NCBI RefSeq assembly: GCF_000220395.1
Contig: NW_004085909.1
Location: forward strand, 1 to 64,000
Length of the DNA: 64,000 nt
Origin: Ichthyophthirius multifiliis
Taxonomy: Eukaryota > Ciliophora > Oligohymenophorea > Hymenostomatida
Direction of reading: 5' to 3'
In this document: positions 24,542 to 38,821 of the stretch, piece after piece
Position numbering within the stretch: the stretch's first letter is position 1
Layout: every line of letters begins with the position of its first letter
Notes under the pieces: model-generated
Database searches by the model: none
Seen by the model: only the letters and a program-made list of their open reading frames with translations
Told to the model about the DNA's origin: nothing
Translations under genes and position numbers: made by a program

Positions 24542-27500
24542 TCATTATTATTATTATTATTATAAAAGGTTTTATAAACATTAAATTATTTCCGTATTTT
24601 ATTCATTATCTTTTACTAAAATAAAAATTTGTTAATTATTTTAATTTTATATTTTCTATTTATATTTTAAAAATATTAAATAATATTAAAATAAAAAAAA
24701 ATATACCTATAATACATAATCATTTTATTTTAAAATAATATTAAATCCTTATTAGCTTTCCTAAATGGTATCAATAAAATCAATTGGTAAATTTAAAGCA
24801 AGTATTTTTTTATTAATATCAATGAATAAAACACATTAAACACTCACAACAAAAAGAGATTATTAATTATTTTTATTTTCAATATAAAAAGTAGAAATAA
24901 GTTAAATATCTTAATAATTTTTCTTAATTAATTTAGGCAAAATATTATATATAAGTTCACTATCTCTATAACTATAGTCTTAAAAATACATTTCTTTAGA
25001 ATAAAAGACTCTTGGAATTCGGCTGCGTTTATCCAATGCATCATTATCAAAGTATTTAGCTGTATTTTTAATTCCTTCAGCTGTTTTAGATGCAACATCA
25101 ATTACGCCTGTTATAGGTTTAAATATAAGCCCTGCAACACCTTTTAGTATTTATATTTTTAAAATTATAAAAAATAAATATACCTTTAGTAACTCCTTTG
25201 AAAAATCCAGCAGCTCCACCTTTTTCTGCGCCTTATATAGGCTTTTAAACAATTCCTATTAATCCGTCAGTAATACCAAGGAAAAGACTTTATAAACCTA
25301 AAGAAACTCCCTAACCGGCATGCTTAATTTTTTTAAGCTTAAGTTAATTTCTTTATTAGACGAATTTTTTATCAAAGGACAATTAGGAAAATCCTTAACC
25401 TATAGAATCTGTTATATATTAAACAGTACCCAAAGTACCTGAAACAGTATTTTTTACAAGTGAATGAGCTCCCAAAACTATTCCTTTACCGCCTTCTAAA
25501 GGTCCTTTAATAAATCCTTCCTTTGGCATGTCAAATAAATCTACTACTCCTGTATGAATATCTTTTATTAAATTGGTAGGATTTCCAATAATATTTATTG
25601 AACCTAATATTTATAATGATTACTTTAAAAGTAATCCCTTATAATGAGTAATTAATCTGCTTGTCAAAGATGTTGAGTCTTCAACAATATTATTTAGTTT
25701 AAACCCCTTTAACTTTAATGGAGCATTCTCAACATTTTTAAAGGAAACTTCTATTGCTTGTTGTATATTTTATAGAAAATCTTTAGTTTTAAATGATTAA
25801 TCAGTTATTTTTTTATATGAAAATTCAAATGATATTGGATATAATTCTAATTCTTTAATACACATCAATTAAATTCTAAAATTTAAATAAAAAAATAAAT
25901 ATTAAAAATTATATGTATAAAATATATATATAAATTAAAAATATATAAATTAAAATAAAATTATTATATATTCATATATATTTATATGTTTTTATTTTAA
26001 ATATATAAATTAATATATATTCTTACTTATTTATAATATATATATAAATATATTAAAATAAATATATTTTATTTTATTTTTATATTTTTTTTTATTTATA
26101 TTAATTTTATTTTATTTTTTTAATTTTTACTATTTATTTATTTTTTAGTTTTGCCAGATATATTTATATTATTCTGTTTCAATTATTTTTTATTATTCAT
26201 TTTTTTATTATTATTACTATTTTTACTATTAAAACAAGACTTAAATTTATTAAAAGAAAACTGAACAATATTCAACTAATTCATCTGTTATTTTTACTAG
26301 AGTTGGCTGTATTGCTAACCTTAAAGAATTTATTTAAATTATATTACAAGCTTTTAAATTTTATTTAATAAGCAACGATAGATGAGGCTTTTCATTATTT
26401 TCTGACTGTTTTTTTGGAATAAAATAACCGGATAATAAGTTAAAGGAGCAATATTATTATCTATTTGAATTCTTAAAGCTTTTACTTAAATTATGCGTTC
26501 ATCTTCTGTTCCTTAAGCTAAGAATTCGAATTTATTTAAATTAAAATATACAATTTCTTTTGTTTTTTAATTATTTATTTATTCAATTTATTTCTATTAA
26601 CCTTTTATATCATTATTGTTAATATTATGAGTTTGGATTAAAGATAAACCTATTTAGGGTAAAGTTACTTAACATTAAAATTATATGATATTATATTATT
26701 TATTTTTTTATGAAAAAGGAACACATACTAATTTTTTAGTTGCTCCTTCATAAAACATTTAAATAAGAAAATTTTCTAAGCTATTTTAATTATTATCAAT
26801 CATATAAAGCCTTTCAATGTTTGGTTCGTCTAAATTTAGTATTAAAGGTTCTAAAGGAATATGCTTTTTTAAATCAATAAATATAAATTCGATAATAATA
26901 TGATTCCTAAATGAAGGCAAATCAGGTGCATATTATTAACTTTATTAAGGCAATATTTTATATTTATAATGTTGTTCATTTTAATCATTTATATTTCCGA
27001 AAAAGCATTCTTAATATACTATTAAAAACATATTTTCTAATTTATTTTACTATTAGAAAATAAAAATTGGATATAATTTTTTTTTATATTTATATAATAA
27101 TTTACAATAATATAAGAAGCATTATTTTAATTTTCAAGAGATTCTGAAAAAACAATAAAGAAATGTGCATTATTTTATTAAATAAGTTCTGTTTTAATAA
27201 ACTTTTTAAGGTTTCTATCGTTTTCATTTCTTAAAACAAAAACAAGTGAATTCCTTTATGTATAATTAAGAGTTCCGGACCATCCAAAAGAGCCATTTTA
27301 ATTATCAAGTAATATAATATTATAATTTTTGGGTTTATTTTATCACTCCAAATCAAAGGAGTTCTTTCTCCAGGATTAATAATAGTAAATTCTTCATTTA
27401 CATTTTCTTATCTTAATTTTAATCTATGTCCAGTATTATTAAAAAGAATATATTTTGGAGTCAATGTAATAATTTTAGTAAACAAATTATTTACTTTATC

Positions 27501-30500
27501 TACTTAAATTACATTAACATCAACATGTACTTCCAAGAAGCTATTTTAATTTAAATAAACATCTACACAATCATTACCAATGCCTCCAACATTAATATTT
27601 TTCGATAAATTTAAGCCATTTTCATTTGTGGAAAGAAGTAGACTGTTTCTGGATGCAAAAAGATTTATTTTTCCAGTTTCGGTAACATATTATGTTTAAG
27701 GAATATTTTTTACTTTTTATCCTGGTGAATATTTAATTTATTGTTAACTATTTTCTAAATAAAAATAAAAAATATCAAAAGGAATTTAATTAACAATTAC
27801 ACATAATCCATATATATAATATTTTCTGCATCCATAAGGATTATAAATACTTTTTATATTAATTTCAAATTAATTTCCGTAAAAGTCACAAATTAAAGGC
27901 TATAAAAATAAAATATAATTATCATCCTCTTATTTTTTCGAATTATCATTTAAATTTTAGTCTAACGTTAATAAAATACTATCAGTTCCTTAAAAACCTG
28001 GAATACGAATTTTCAAGTGAATTTATGAAGCTAAATTTGAATTATGGTTTTATATTTATTCCTAATAATTAATTTCTCCTTCAAAAAGTTATTTTTTTTA
28101 TAATAATTGTCGATTGTTTTCTATTAGAATATCGTACTCAACTTTTAATGGGAGACAATTTTTTATTTTTATTAATGGTTCGAATATTATTTAGGATTCT
28201 TCATATTAATAATTTGGATTTTATATTATTGTTTTTTATATATTTAGATATGTATAGTATTCACCGTGTTTTATTTCGTAAGATTTATTGTGAGCTGCTT
28301 AAAGAAGTTTTCGAATACTTATTTAAGTAGAAGGTAGTGAACCTTAAAATTTAAAAGAAAACTAACAATCAAGCAAATTAAAAGGTATATAAAATATTTC
28401 TGAAGGCTAAATTAATTTCTAGAGTATTTTTTAGAGAATATTATTTACTGTTTTTTAACTTATTTCGATTTCTATAGAATTATTGGTACTATTTTTTAAT
28501 GAAATCAAAGATCTTAAATGAAGGATTTTGCGATTTTATTCTACTTTGTTTTCTAGAATTAAGAAATGTTATTTATTTATGTTTAATAAAATAGGTTTTT
28601 AATGAAATAATTTTACATTAGTTAATATTGGTAAGTTATCTTTTAATATTTTTATGTTTACTGTATTGTATTATTATTATTATTATTAAATATCTTAATT
28701 AATTTCATAGGATAAATTTTCTTCATTTTTAATTATCATTTGTATACTGAAGGCTTCATTTTAAATAAATATGTCATATCCAGTATTATTTAGGATACTA
28801 AAAGGACTTATATATTCTATTTTTTCAAAGGGGCTTTCTTATTATTATTAGATATCAATTTCAATATTTTATAATTATTAAATTGGTGTTAGATAATGAT
28901 TATTTTTGCAAAGTTCTTCATTTTTTAAAGAATTTTAAGTCAATTAATTATATGTTTACTGTATTTGATTTAATAAAGTAATAAGCTTATCTGAAATGTT
29001 AATGTTAAATTATTAAAACTATTCCGAAAGTTCAATATGAATAACTTTTTTAATATCCAAGTCTGGGTTAGAACAATAATCAATTTATAATTAACTTTTT
29101 TCAATTATAGGTTCCCAATAATTAGCTGAAGGATTATAATAAGCAAATTATAAAGGAATATTAGCATAAAAATCACTTTAAAATTTAACATTATCGTAAC
29201 TAAATAAAAAGTCAGTTTCAAATAATTTCAAATGAAGTAAAGGAATATTATCAATATCATTAATATAAAAAATTTCTAAATCTTATATATTAACTGAAAA
29301 TTATTATTTTGCTTAGTAATTTTCATTATTTATATTTTCGTCTATATTATTTATTTATTAATTTTAATTATTATTTTAATAATACAAAGAATACATTTCT
29401 TATTACTACATTAAAGAATCATAAAGTAATTATAAATGCTTTACTGAAACCTTAATCTTCGTTTTTTAAATCAACCCTTCATTTTCAATATAAAAAAATT
29501 CTTAAAAAGAAGGACTTGGACCAACTTTGAGTTCATATTTGCTTTTAAAAAATGCAGTAATAGGATGAACTAAGTATCTTTTTGTCACTCTTGAAAAATC
29601 GTTTGTTAATATTTGGTTATATTTACAAGCGAAAACTTCTAAATCATTGATTTATATATTATATGCATACATATTTTTATCTTAAAGGTTCATTTTTTAA
29701 GTATCATTTTATTTTTCTAAATTTTTTATTTTTTCTTAATTTTCAATTCTTTCTCGAGTAAAAATTACAGACATATCACCTCTTAAAGCTACACATTCAT
29801 TAATAAGTTTTCTAGTAGGAGGAAGAACAAAAACAGTATTTTACCATTTAAAAATAAAAACTAGGCGATGAATAAAATCAGTTTACTTATATTAAGGATA
29901 GCATTAAGGCTAAGGAGTTATACAATCTAATAATTTTAAGAAATATTCAGCTTATATTAATATTTTAGTATTAAATAAATTTAATGTTACATCTTTATCG
30001 CCACTATTTCTTATTATTGTTTGACGAAAGTTGAATTTTTTATTATGATGCTCTTATTTCTAATTCTTGCTATTTTCTTTACTGAAAGAAGGGAGAGGAT
30101 GTGGTTAATCTTCAAGTGGTATAATTTATTATATTATTGAATTCGGAATATTTATTGTTTTATCCATTTCATCTTGCTCTTGTTTACATAAAGTATCTTT
30201 CCCTATAATTTTGCCGATTATTTCTTTTTTTAAATAACCGAATGCGGTTTTTTCGAAATGCGAAAATATAATATCTTAGGCACTTACATTTATTTTAATA
30301 TTTAGTGATTAATCTTTTTACCATTTTATGCGTTTTTAATTTAGACTTATGAGGAATTCAGGATATAATTGCATTTCGTTTTCTATATTTGAATTTACTT
30401 TTATTAAATTTAAACTCTCTATATCCATTATTACATCTAATGGTACTGTTTTTATTTTATTTTTGTTAATAATAAAAATTATAATATTTATATGATTTTT

Positions 30501-33500
30501 TTATACTTGGATCTAATGCTTAAACACCTATATAATTAAAAATAAAACACTCATCCATTAAATCATCGTAAGTAAATTATGCAAAACCATCTTTATAAAA
30601 TGAGTGAATTATGTTTAATTCATTCTCATTAAAATAGGTGAAGCCTTTCCTTTTACTTTATAATTTTTCACTATATTTTTTTCTATTTAAAATAAAATAA
30701 TAAAGAATATTTTTTAACAAAAATAAAAATACAAAACTGAGGAAATATTATGCCCATTTCTTCCCAATAAAGCACTCTATCCCAAACACACTAAATTGAA
30801 AAAGGAATACTTAATGTTTCATTAAAATTTCCTTTTTAAATCTAAATCTAAGCATCAAAACATGATATAATATATTACTAAACCCATAAATTTTAGAAGG
30901 CCTAATTATCTTAAAGTTCGATTAATCTATCATTAGTTGCTTTTAAAATGCATTACATATTGTAATTTTATCAAAGCTAATAATAAATCCATCTTCATTC
31001 TAAGTAGCTGAAAGTATAATTTCAGGTTTATTTAGCGAAACCTAAATATACATAAAAGAAGGTTAAAATATTCTTTTAACACATTCATCTACTTCTATGT
31101 GTGTTAAATTATTTATATTCAAAATATCATCGGCATAAGAAATAAGAGCTATTATCTAATTATTAATATAGTCTATTACTCTCATAATATTTTATTAATA
31201 ATATTATATTATAATCGGTTATACATAAACATCAATAAAAGAATCTATATTTTTATTTAAAAATTATTAATTAGGATAATATGCATATTTAAATTAAATA
31301 GCATTTCTAACTTATCTTTTTTCATTCTCATTTTCCATTTAATTAAATACTATTCCTTGTTATTTTTTTAAATATAAAAATTCTTAACTTTTTATTTCGG
31401 ATATTTAATTTGTGTTTTAAGTAAAAGGATAGTTAGAAAGATCTACTAAATGTATATTTTAGGCATTTCCTTCATAGTAAGTACATTCCTTAGTGTCTAT
31501 TTTAATTACATTTACTTCTTCTAAGTTCATCTGGAATAAAGCGGCATATTTTTCACTTTAAAGGAAATTTATTTAGACATTTTTAAATATAAAATTAGAT
31601 TTATATTAGCTTTTTGAACAAAGATTATTTTTTAAACTTTCAGAATAATCAATAAATAAATCTAAAGGAATGTTTTTAATGATTTCTTTTTTGTTATTTT
31701 CTTTTTCTTTGAGGATACTTTGTATTAAATAAATTACATGATTTTGATCTATTTAGGATATACTTTTACTTTAAAAGGAAAACAAAGTGTTATAAATCAT
31801 TCTTAATTTCAAAATACTTTCAGGCTTCCAATTAATAAAAGCTTTAAAGACCTAAAAATTAAATTCAACTTATTCATTTAAAAAATTTTCAGACCATTAA
31901 AGTTGGAAATAATTTGTATCTTTTTCATTTACTTATTGTAAATTTAAATTACTAGTAGTAGAAAAAATAGGTTAAAATATTTCATGTTTATGCATATATA
32001 AAGTGTCAGATATTATTATATTAGAACATGAAAAAGTGGTATTTTTTTCAAAAGGAGTTGTGCATTGAAGATAAAATACATCACTAATATCAAAGGATAT
32101 TTTATCACATTATATATTTATTTATTTCCATTCAATTGATATTTTATTTTTTATATTTGGTGTATTATATTATTATGTATTTTGAATTTTATTTTATTCA
32201 AATTCGTTATTTGATTGATTTGTATTAATAGTTTCAATATTGTATTCTATATTTTCGATTTTTTCTCTTTCCTAGAAATTTTAAAGAGCGTTTTAGAAAA
32301 TAGAAATGAATTCCTATAGATCTTCTGGATTATTGAATTCGAAAATGCATTCAGATAATTTGATTTCAAGTTCGTTTTGGCTATTTATAATAAAAAGTTC
32401 ATTTAGAGAATTATTTTCTGAAAAATTGTTTGTCTTTAAAATATCATCAAACTAAATTAATTTCAAAAGTTCTTCTTATACATAAATATATAAAATATTT
32501 TATGGAGAAATTAAAATTTCGCCTTCTGTAAATTTCAGATATTTTTTTTCTTTAAAAAAGCCTTTTTTAATTATTAGAGATTCTTTTATTTTATTTTCTT
32601 TTTCCAATTTATTTTTCACTAATTACATTTATCTCTCCAACGACATAATATTTCTTAATTTTTTTGTTTCTTTAAGTACATTTTCATTTATTTAAATTTT
32701 CAAAATAGGTAAATTACCTTCTATGACCATCATATTTTTTTCAATATCAAAATAATTTTTTTACTAATTCATTACTTTTACTCTCATATTGTAATCTTCA
32801 ATTATTTTTACTAATCCTTCTTATTATTAATCCTCACTTTAAACCATATCTTTATTAATATCAGTCTACTTACTTAAATAAAACACTCCGATATTCATAA
32901 TCTAGACATGAAAAACATCATATATATCTTCAACTTAATCACTTAACATGACTTGCATATTGCCTAGTTTAAATACGAAACATCCTGAATCAGTTTCTTC
33001 GTTACTTAAAGGTAAGAGAATTATTTATTAAGAAATTTTAATATCTAGTCCTAATCTAAAAGCCGCAGAAAGTTTATTTACTTATTTTAATTATTTCAAA
33101 AAATGCTCTGTTTACGTTTTTACATCAAAAAATTCTCGTAACCTTTCCAAAAATCTTACATTGTAATAATATATTACAGGCTCAATACTGCAAGTGATAT
33201 TTGCATCGAATTTCTTTTTTTATGATAGAGAATATCTCTTATAAATAAACTTCATGAAATATTATTATAATTATTATTATTATTCTATTTTTTTATTTAT
33301 TTTATTTAATATATTTATTGTTTCAGGAATTCCTTATTTATCGTTTAAATACTCATTTTATAAACATATTTTTAAATCTTTTAATTTTACATATATTTCA
33401 GACCCAGAATCTTCCTGTGTATTAGTAAATACTTACAAATCTTCATAAATAACTTTAATTCCCTCTATGACATTACTTTCTTAATTTTCTTTACTTAAAT

Positions 33501-34917
33501 AAATACTACCCCCTAATAATTAGATATTTACCTAAAAATAAATACTTTCTCCAGGTCTTTAAATTATTTTGTCTTTTTTGTCATTTTCAAATTAATTCTC
33601 AATATATTTTTCTATTTCTAAAATTTAATCATTATTAAGAATATTTTCTTCAATAGTATTATTTTTAGTATTTTAATTATCTTCCTCAGATCCGAAAAGA
33701 TACCATTTTTTTTATTTATTTTAGTTTTTATTTAAAATCTCATTTATTTTATTTTCTCTTATGTTGTTTTTTACTACATTTCGAGTCCATTAATACAATG
33801 TAACATGGTCCATACTCTTTATTATTGTTTCAAATATTTATCTTGATTTATATAAATTATCATTTAATATTATATCCTCGTATTCTTTTTGGTTTATTTG
33901 TTTTAAGATTTAAGAGTATATTCTTTCAAAATTTTAGCGATACTATTCTTTTGTTTCATCACTTATTTTTGCCGCTTTTTTCCTTTCTTCCCAAAGTCTA
34001 TCTCTGTATTAAAAGCACATTTTTAAAATATAACTTATTTAATCTATTTGAGCATGTTTTAAATGGAGGTTTATCCAATCAAGTTCAACTGTTAGTTAAT
34101 ATTAAGGATCTTCGATTTTTTATATGTCATTATTTACCAATTTAAAATCTGCTGTAATATCAATTATTGTATTTATGCTTCCCTAACCAATATGTTTCAA
34201 GTTTTAATTTATTAATTTATCCATTGTGGAAAAAACTATATATTTTTAAGCTTTCTAAAGCCAAATAGTTTCTTCAGAATTTTAATAAACGCGTAAGTTT
34301 TGTAAATTTAATAATTTATAAATTGCTTAGTTTTAAGTTTCTTCTTTTGTTCGATCAATAAATGTTATTTTCCAATTATTATCAGTTGTATTTGCTTGAA
34401 TTTCTTTTAAAGTGATACCAAAAGAGTATTTTTTTTCTATATCTTCCCATCTTATATGCACATTCTTTAATGATAATTAAATATTATCGATTATTTTCAT
34501 TGTCATTTTATCAAAATATCCCTATTCTTCTTAATCTTTTTTTTAAGAAAACCTATTTAGGCATTATTTTGCGTAATAATTTATATTTTCTAGTTTTTTT
34601 TCGAATGTTAATTTATCGTGAAAATTCCATTCGGATTCCTTTTTAGGACCAATAATTAAATATATATTTTGTAAATTTATTGGAACTGGATTTGAGCTTA
34701 ACTTTGACCAAGGAATATTTAATGATAAACATCCTATATTACTAAATAATATTTATATTGGCAAATCTAACATATCCATTATTTCTGGCTTTAAACTCAC
34801 ATTTTCGATTTTCACATCACCTTTAAAAACTCCAAGGTGAAGATTTTTTTTATCTAGACCGCTTATGTATTTTCCGAAATATGATGCTATTATTTTTTCG
34901 AGTATTTTTTCAAACAT
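24542..34917 (-). CDS. VPS13: VPS13-family bridge-like lipid-transfer protein
   Basis: VPS13 proteins form long hydrophobic grooves that carry lipids between organelles at contact sites. The start (ATG 34917) gives the chorein N-domain: MFEKILEKIIASYFGKYISG, VFKGDVKIENVSLK, then IPWSKLSSNPV and LKNVHIRWED. About 9 kb of repeating beta-rich RBG-type sequence follows, then a VAB-like region (INVGGIGNDCVDVYLN; ILFNNTGHRLKLRQEN). The C-terminal domain is very characteristic: GNPTNLIKDIHTGVVDLFDM, GFIKGPLEGGKGIVLGAHSL, SFDKKFVQQRN, GVAGLIFKPITGVIDVASKT. The last exon reads QIFILVKDNEQNTEIIQ, fitting the PH-like end. Introns are needed near 24670, 25140-25185, 25877-26128 (about 250 nt), 30440-30500 and 30690-30745, and probably elsewhere. 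The protein is about 3,300 residues, the expected size. The stop is TGA (complement of 24542-24544). Confidence 0.93.
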
Positions 34918-36428
34918 ATTTTTTAATATTATCTTAATTTATATAATTTTATTTTATTTTGAAATTAATAATAAGTGTATACATTAAATAAATGTATAAT
35001 TTATTTTTTGTATTTTTAATAAAATTATATTGGTTTTTTAGATAAGATATTACATATAAAATATACATTAAAAAAATGAATTTAATTAAAAATATATTAT
35101 TTCAATTTTATAATAATTATTTTTTATTTTTATTAACTTAATCTTATTTATAAATTTTATTTTATTTAAATATTTCTTTGTGATATATTTCGCTCAAATA
35201 TATAAGATATTATTTCTTTTCAATAAAATTAAGATTTTAAATTAAATTATAGTATTAGAAATCATATATTTATAATAAAAAATAAATCAAATTAAATAAA
35301 AAAGTTAATTTTAAATCATAAATGGTTATAAAATAAAATTTTATAAATTTTCCAATAAAAATGTTATACTATAAATTATTATATTTACAAATTAAAACTT
35401 CTATAATTTTTATCCATAATATAACGATAATATAACGGGTATTTATTTGCTTAATTACCAGTCGAATTATATATACTTAAAAAAGCATTTTATTTAAATT
35501 TACTTAAGTAATATTATTTAATACTTTACTTATTATTAAGTAATTGTTTAGTTAATAATTAAAATTTTTATATTAGTCAAAATGTAAATCAACCTAATTG
35601 TTGGACATATTTTTGTAAAAATTTTACATATAGAAAAAATAGTATTTAGTAAACACCTATAATCGTAAATGAAATTAAAATTTATAAATTAATTAAATTG
35701 ATATCAATAAATTTTTATATATCATTCTAAAATAAATTTATTTCAGGTTGAATTTCTTTAAAAAAAATATATGAATAAATATAATTGCTATTGATATAAT
35801 AAATTATATTTTTGTTAAATAAAAATAATTTGAGCAATTTTTAAAATAAAAAATATATATTAATTAACCTTTACTTTAAAATTTTTATTTTAAAAAATAT
35901 ATTTTATTATTTATTTTTCTTCTTAATCATATTCTGTATCATTAATTTAAGTACTTATAAAGCGATTATATTTTAAAACAGATATAAGAGCCAATTTTTT
36001 AAAAATTTTCATTCATTTAAAAATCTGTTTATAAATCTAAACTTTAAATTTATTTATCTTAATTATTTTTTTAATTTTTATTTTTTCCTATTATTTTTTA
36101 TTATTATTTTTTTCTTATTTTTAAAGTCTAATATCTTTCTTTTTAACAGAGTTATAAGTTATATTTTATTATTAAATTTACATTTTTTTTTTTAATATTA
36201 ATTTCTTTGATTTATTTAAATATATTCATCTGCATTTATAATAATAATATTTTCATTAAAAAAAAAAACATAGTTTTTGAATTATAATTCAAATTGATTA
36301 AATTATTTCTAAATATTTAAAATCATGTAAATATTGATAATTTGTTATAATTAATTTAATACTAAATCAATTATTTATTTATTTTTTTAAAAATAATGAT
36401 AATATTCCAAAAAAAAAAATATATTTTG

Positions 36429-36471
<43 letters not shown>

Positions 36472-36508
36472 TATTTTTTCTCTACTACAATCTTTTGTAT
36501 ATTTCAAT
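34918..36508. other. 1.6-kb AT spacer
   Basis: A/T spacer between the VPS13 start and the BBS4 3' end. It holds a (TA)n tract at 36431-36468. Short G/C-containing patches near 35440-35660 do not form a convincing reading frame. Confidence 0.55.
36431..36468. repeat. (TA)n microsatellite
   Basis: Perfect TA dinucleotide tract of about 19 units, about 40 nt downstream of the BBS4 stop codon. Confidence 0.9.
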
Positions 36509-37505
36509 TCATTAAGTATTTTTAATATTAATTTTTAATAATTTTGCTAATTATTATCTTTACAAGTTAACTTCTTCAAAATCTACCCTTGTATCTTCAT
36601 CCAAATTAGAATATTTTTCTTCAGACAGATTGAACATTTTTTTAGCTTCATTATAATTATCTTCACCTTTTTAAGTTAGGATAATACAAAAATTTAAATA
36701 AGTTAAATAATCTCTTTTTATTTATATATTAATATAATAAATTATAAATATCTGTTTAGTATAAAATATATTATTTACTTATCCAATTCCAAAGCTTTTC
36801 TCATTGCCTAACAAGCATTAGGAAAATCATCCAATTTATTTAAGCATATTCCTAAATTCATATAATTAGCAGCAAAATTTTATTACAAATTTATAGAAAC
36901 ACTAAAAAAATAATAAGCAGTTGCATATCTACAGAAGTAAAGAAAATATGTATTTTTATAAAAATATAAAAAATATATTTAATAATTTTTTTATTACTAT
37001 TATGTTGCCATATAAACAATTCCTAAATTGTGACAACAAATCCATTCAAAAGGATTTAAATAAAAAGATTTCTTTAAGCATGCTATAGCAGCAATATATT
37101 ATTGTTTTCCATAAAAGCACATTCCCAAGTTATTCCATAATTATGATGAATTTGAATTTTATTAGGCCATTGTTCTATATTTATTTATTGCTGCATCATA
37201 TTCTGATCTATCCTAATAAAATAAACGAAAAATATATATATATATCTTAATTAAATTTATAATATTATATATTATTTATATAAATATAATTAAAAATATT
37301 TTATTTTTACTTGCATAATAGACCCAACAGCTAAAATAGCTTTTTAATCTTTATTATCTAATGCTAAAGCACTTCCTAGATTTTAAAAAGCCTCCATATT
37401 ATTTCCTGCTCTTAATTACATAATTCCTAATATTGTAAGAATTTCTGAACTTTCATGAGATTATCTATAATATTTTTATTATTATTATGTTTAAAATTTT
37501 AAAAT

Positions 37506-37562
<57 letters not shown>

Positions 37563-38435
37563 ATAATAAGAAATACTCTATTGCTTCTTCATATGTTTTT
37601 ATAGCATTATTTTATTAATCCATTAAACAATATAATTTTCCAATTTATGTGTAACTATTTTTTTCATTTAAAAAATAAAAAAAATTAAAACAAGTTTTTT
37701 TATTTTTTTCGATTTTCTATATATCTAAATAAAATTAAAATAAATATCTTACATAGATTAATTTTTTGAAATTTTGTTTGCTTTTTTAAATTATTCTAAT
37801 GCAGTTTGATAATCTTTAGTATTTATATAACATAAACCTTAAGTATAATATAATTCCCAATCATTTGGATTTAATTAAATAGCCTAGTTTGCTACTTCAA
37901 TACTAGCTTTATATTTTCCAGTTAAAAACCTTTTATTTTATTAAATGTATTTTTATAAATAAAAATAATTTAATTCAACATAGATCTGCATATTTCTTTT
38001 AAAACTTCATAGTTTTTATCGTTATACTCGTGTAAATATTTTAATTCGTTTAATGATTCATTTAATTCTCCTCTAATACGAAGTATTAGTGCTTTTTTTT
38101 AATAAAAATCTTTCTTCTAGGAATAATTGACTTTTTTACCCTTTAAAAAATTTGCAAATTCATGATATCCTGGATCTAATATATTTAACTATTCAATAAT
38201 ATTCATACACTAACCAAATTCCTTTTAATTTTATTTTTAAATTAAATTTTTAGATGAAATATATTTAAAAGATAAGAAAAATAATTAATAATGTTAGACT
38301 ATTATTTTATTTTATTTTTTCTACTTTGCGAACAAAATATTAATATAGTATTTGATTTTGCTTTTATCTGTTATTTGATTATTTTTTGACTGCTTTTTAT
38401 TATATGTCGCCTTAATTATTTTATTTTTGATCCAT
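36509..38435 (-). CDS. BBS4: BBS4 homologue, TPR subunit of the BBSome
   Basis: BBS4 is a TPR subunit of the BBSome, the coat that moves membrane proteins in and out of cilia. The spliced reading follows human BBS4 in order. A basic N-terminus starts MDQKQNNQGD, then LYQYFVRK joins EFGQCMNIIEQL, as in the human IRKDYEACK region. It continues KALILRIRGELNESLNELKY, EVLKEICRSMFLTGKYKAS, IEVANQAIQLNPNDWELYY and YTQIGKLYCLMDQQNNAIKT. The last TPR is MNLGICLNKLDDFPNACQAM. It ends with an acidic tail (NLDEDTRVDFEEVNL). Several short introns interrupt it, including one made of a TA tract (37508-37559). It has none of the long Ser/Pro-rich tail of the vertebrate protein. It is divergent from the tRNA-binding gene, 386 nt away. 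The stop is TGA (complement of 36509-36511). Confidence 0.87.
37508..37559. repeat. (TA)n tract inside a BBS4 intron
   Basis: About 26 TA units forming most of an intron of the BBS4 gene. Dinucleotide tracts of this type are expected to vary in length. Confidence 0.85.
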
Positions 38436-38821
38436 GAAATTTTATATATTGAAATATATTTATATTTAATATTAAATAATAATATTTTTTGAAAAATATT
38501 TAAAATTTTGAAAAAATAAATAATATAATTATATATGTATTAACTATAAATTATAATTGTAGATATATGTGCTTTATTTAAGTATTCTCTTTAAATTATA
38601 TAAATTCGAACTAAAACAAATTAATAAAATTAAATTATTAGATTAATGATAAATATAAAATACATAATTAGGGGTACATTTTATTAAATATATCAGATTT
38701 TATAAATTGTTTCTTAATTATATATATATATTTGGAGATTGTTTTAATTATAAAATAAATAAAATCCAAATGCTAAATATAAAGAAAATATATAAAAATA
38801 AAATAAAATTGAAAAAAAAAA
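38436..38821. other. Bidirectional promoter region
   Basis: 386 nt between the start codons of the divergent BBS4 and tRNA-binding genes. It is A/T-rich, ends in an A-rich leader before ATG 38822, and has no recognisable element. Confidence 0.6.

Noticed and set aside
28148-28330. Plus-strand open frame within the VPS13 region
   Set aside because: It is antisense to continuous VPS13 coding sequence; no independent start context or homology.
33254-34145. Two plus-strand open frames opposite the VPS13 N-terminal region
   Set aside because: The minus strand carries clear RBG-type VPS13 sequence here; the plus-strand frames are Phe/Leu/Ile-rich shadows.
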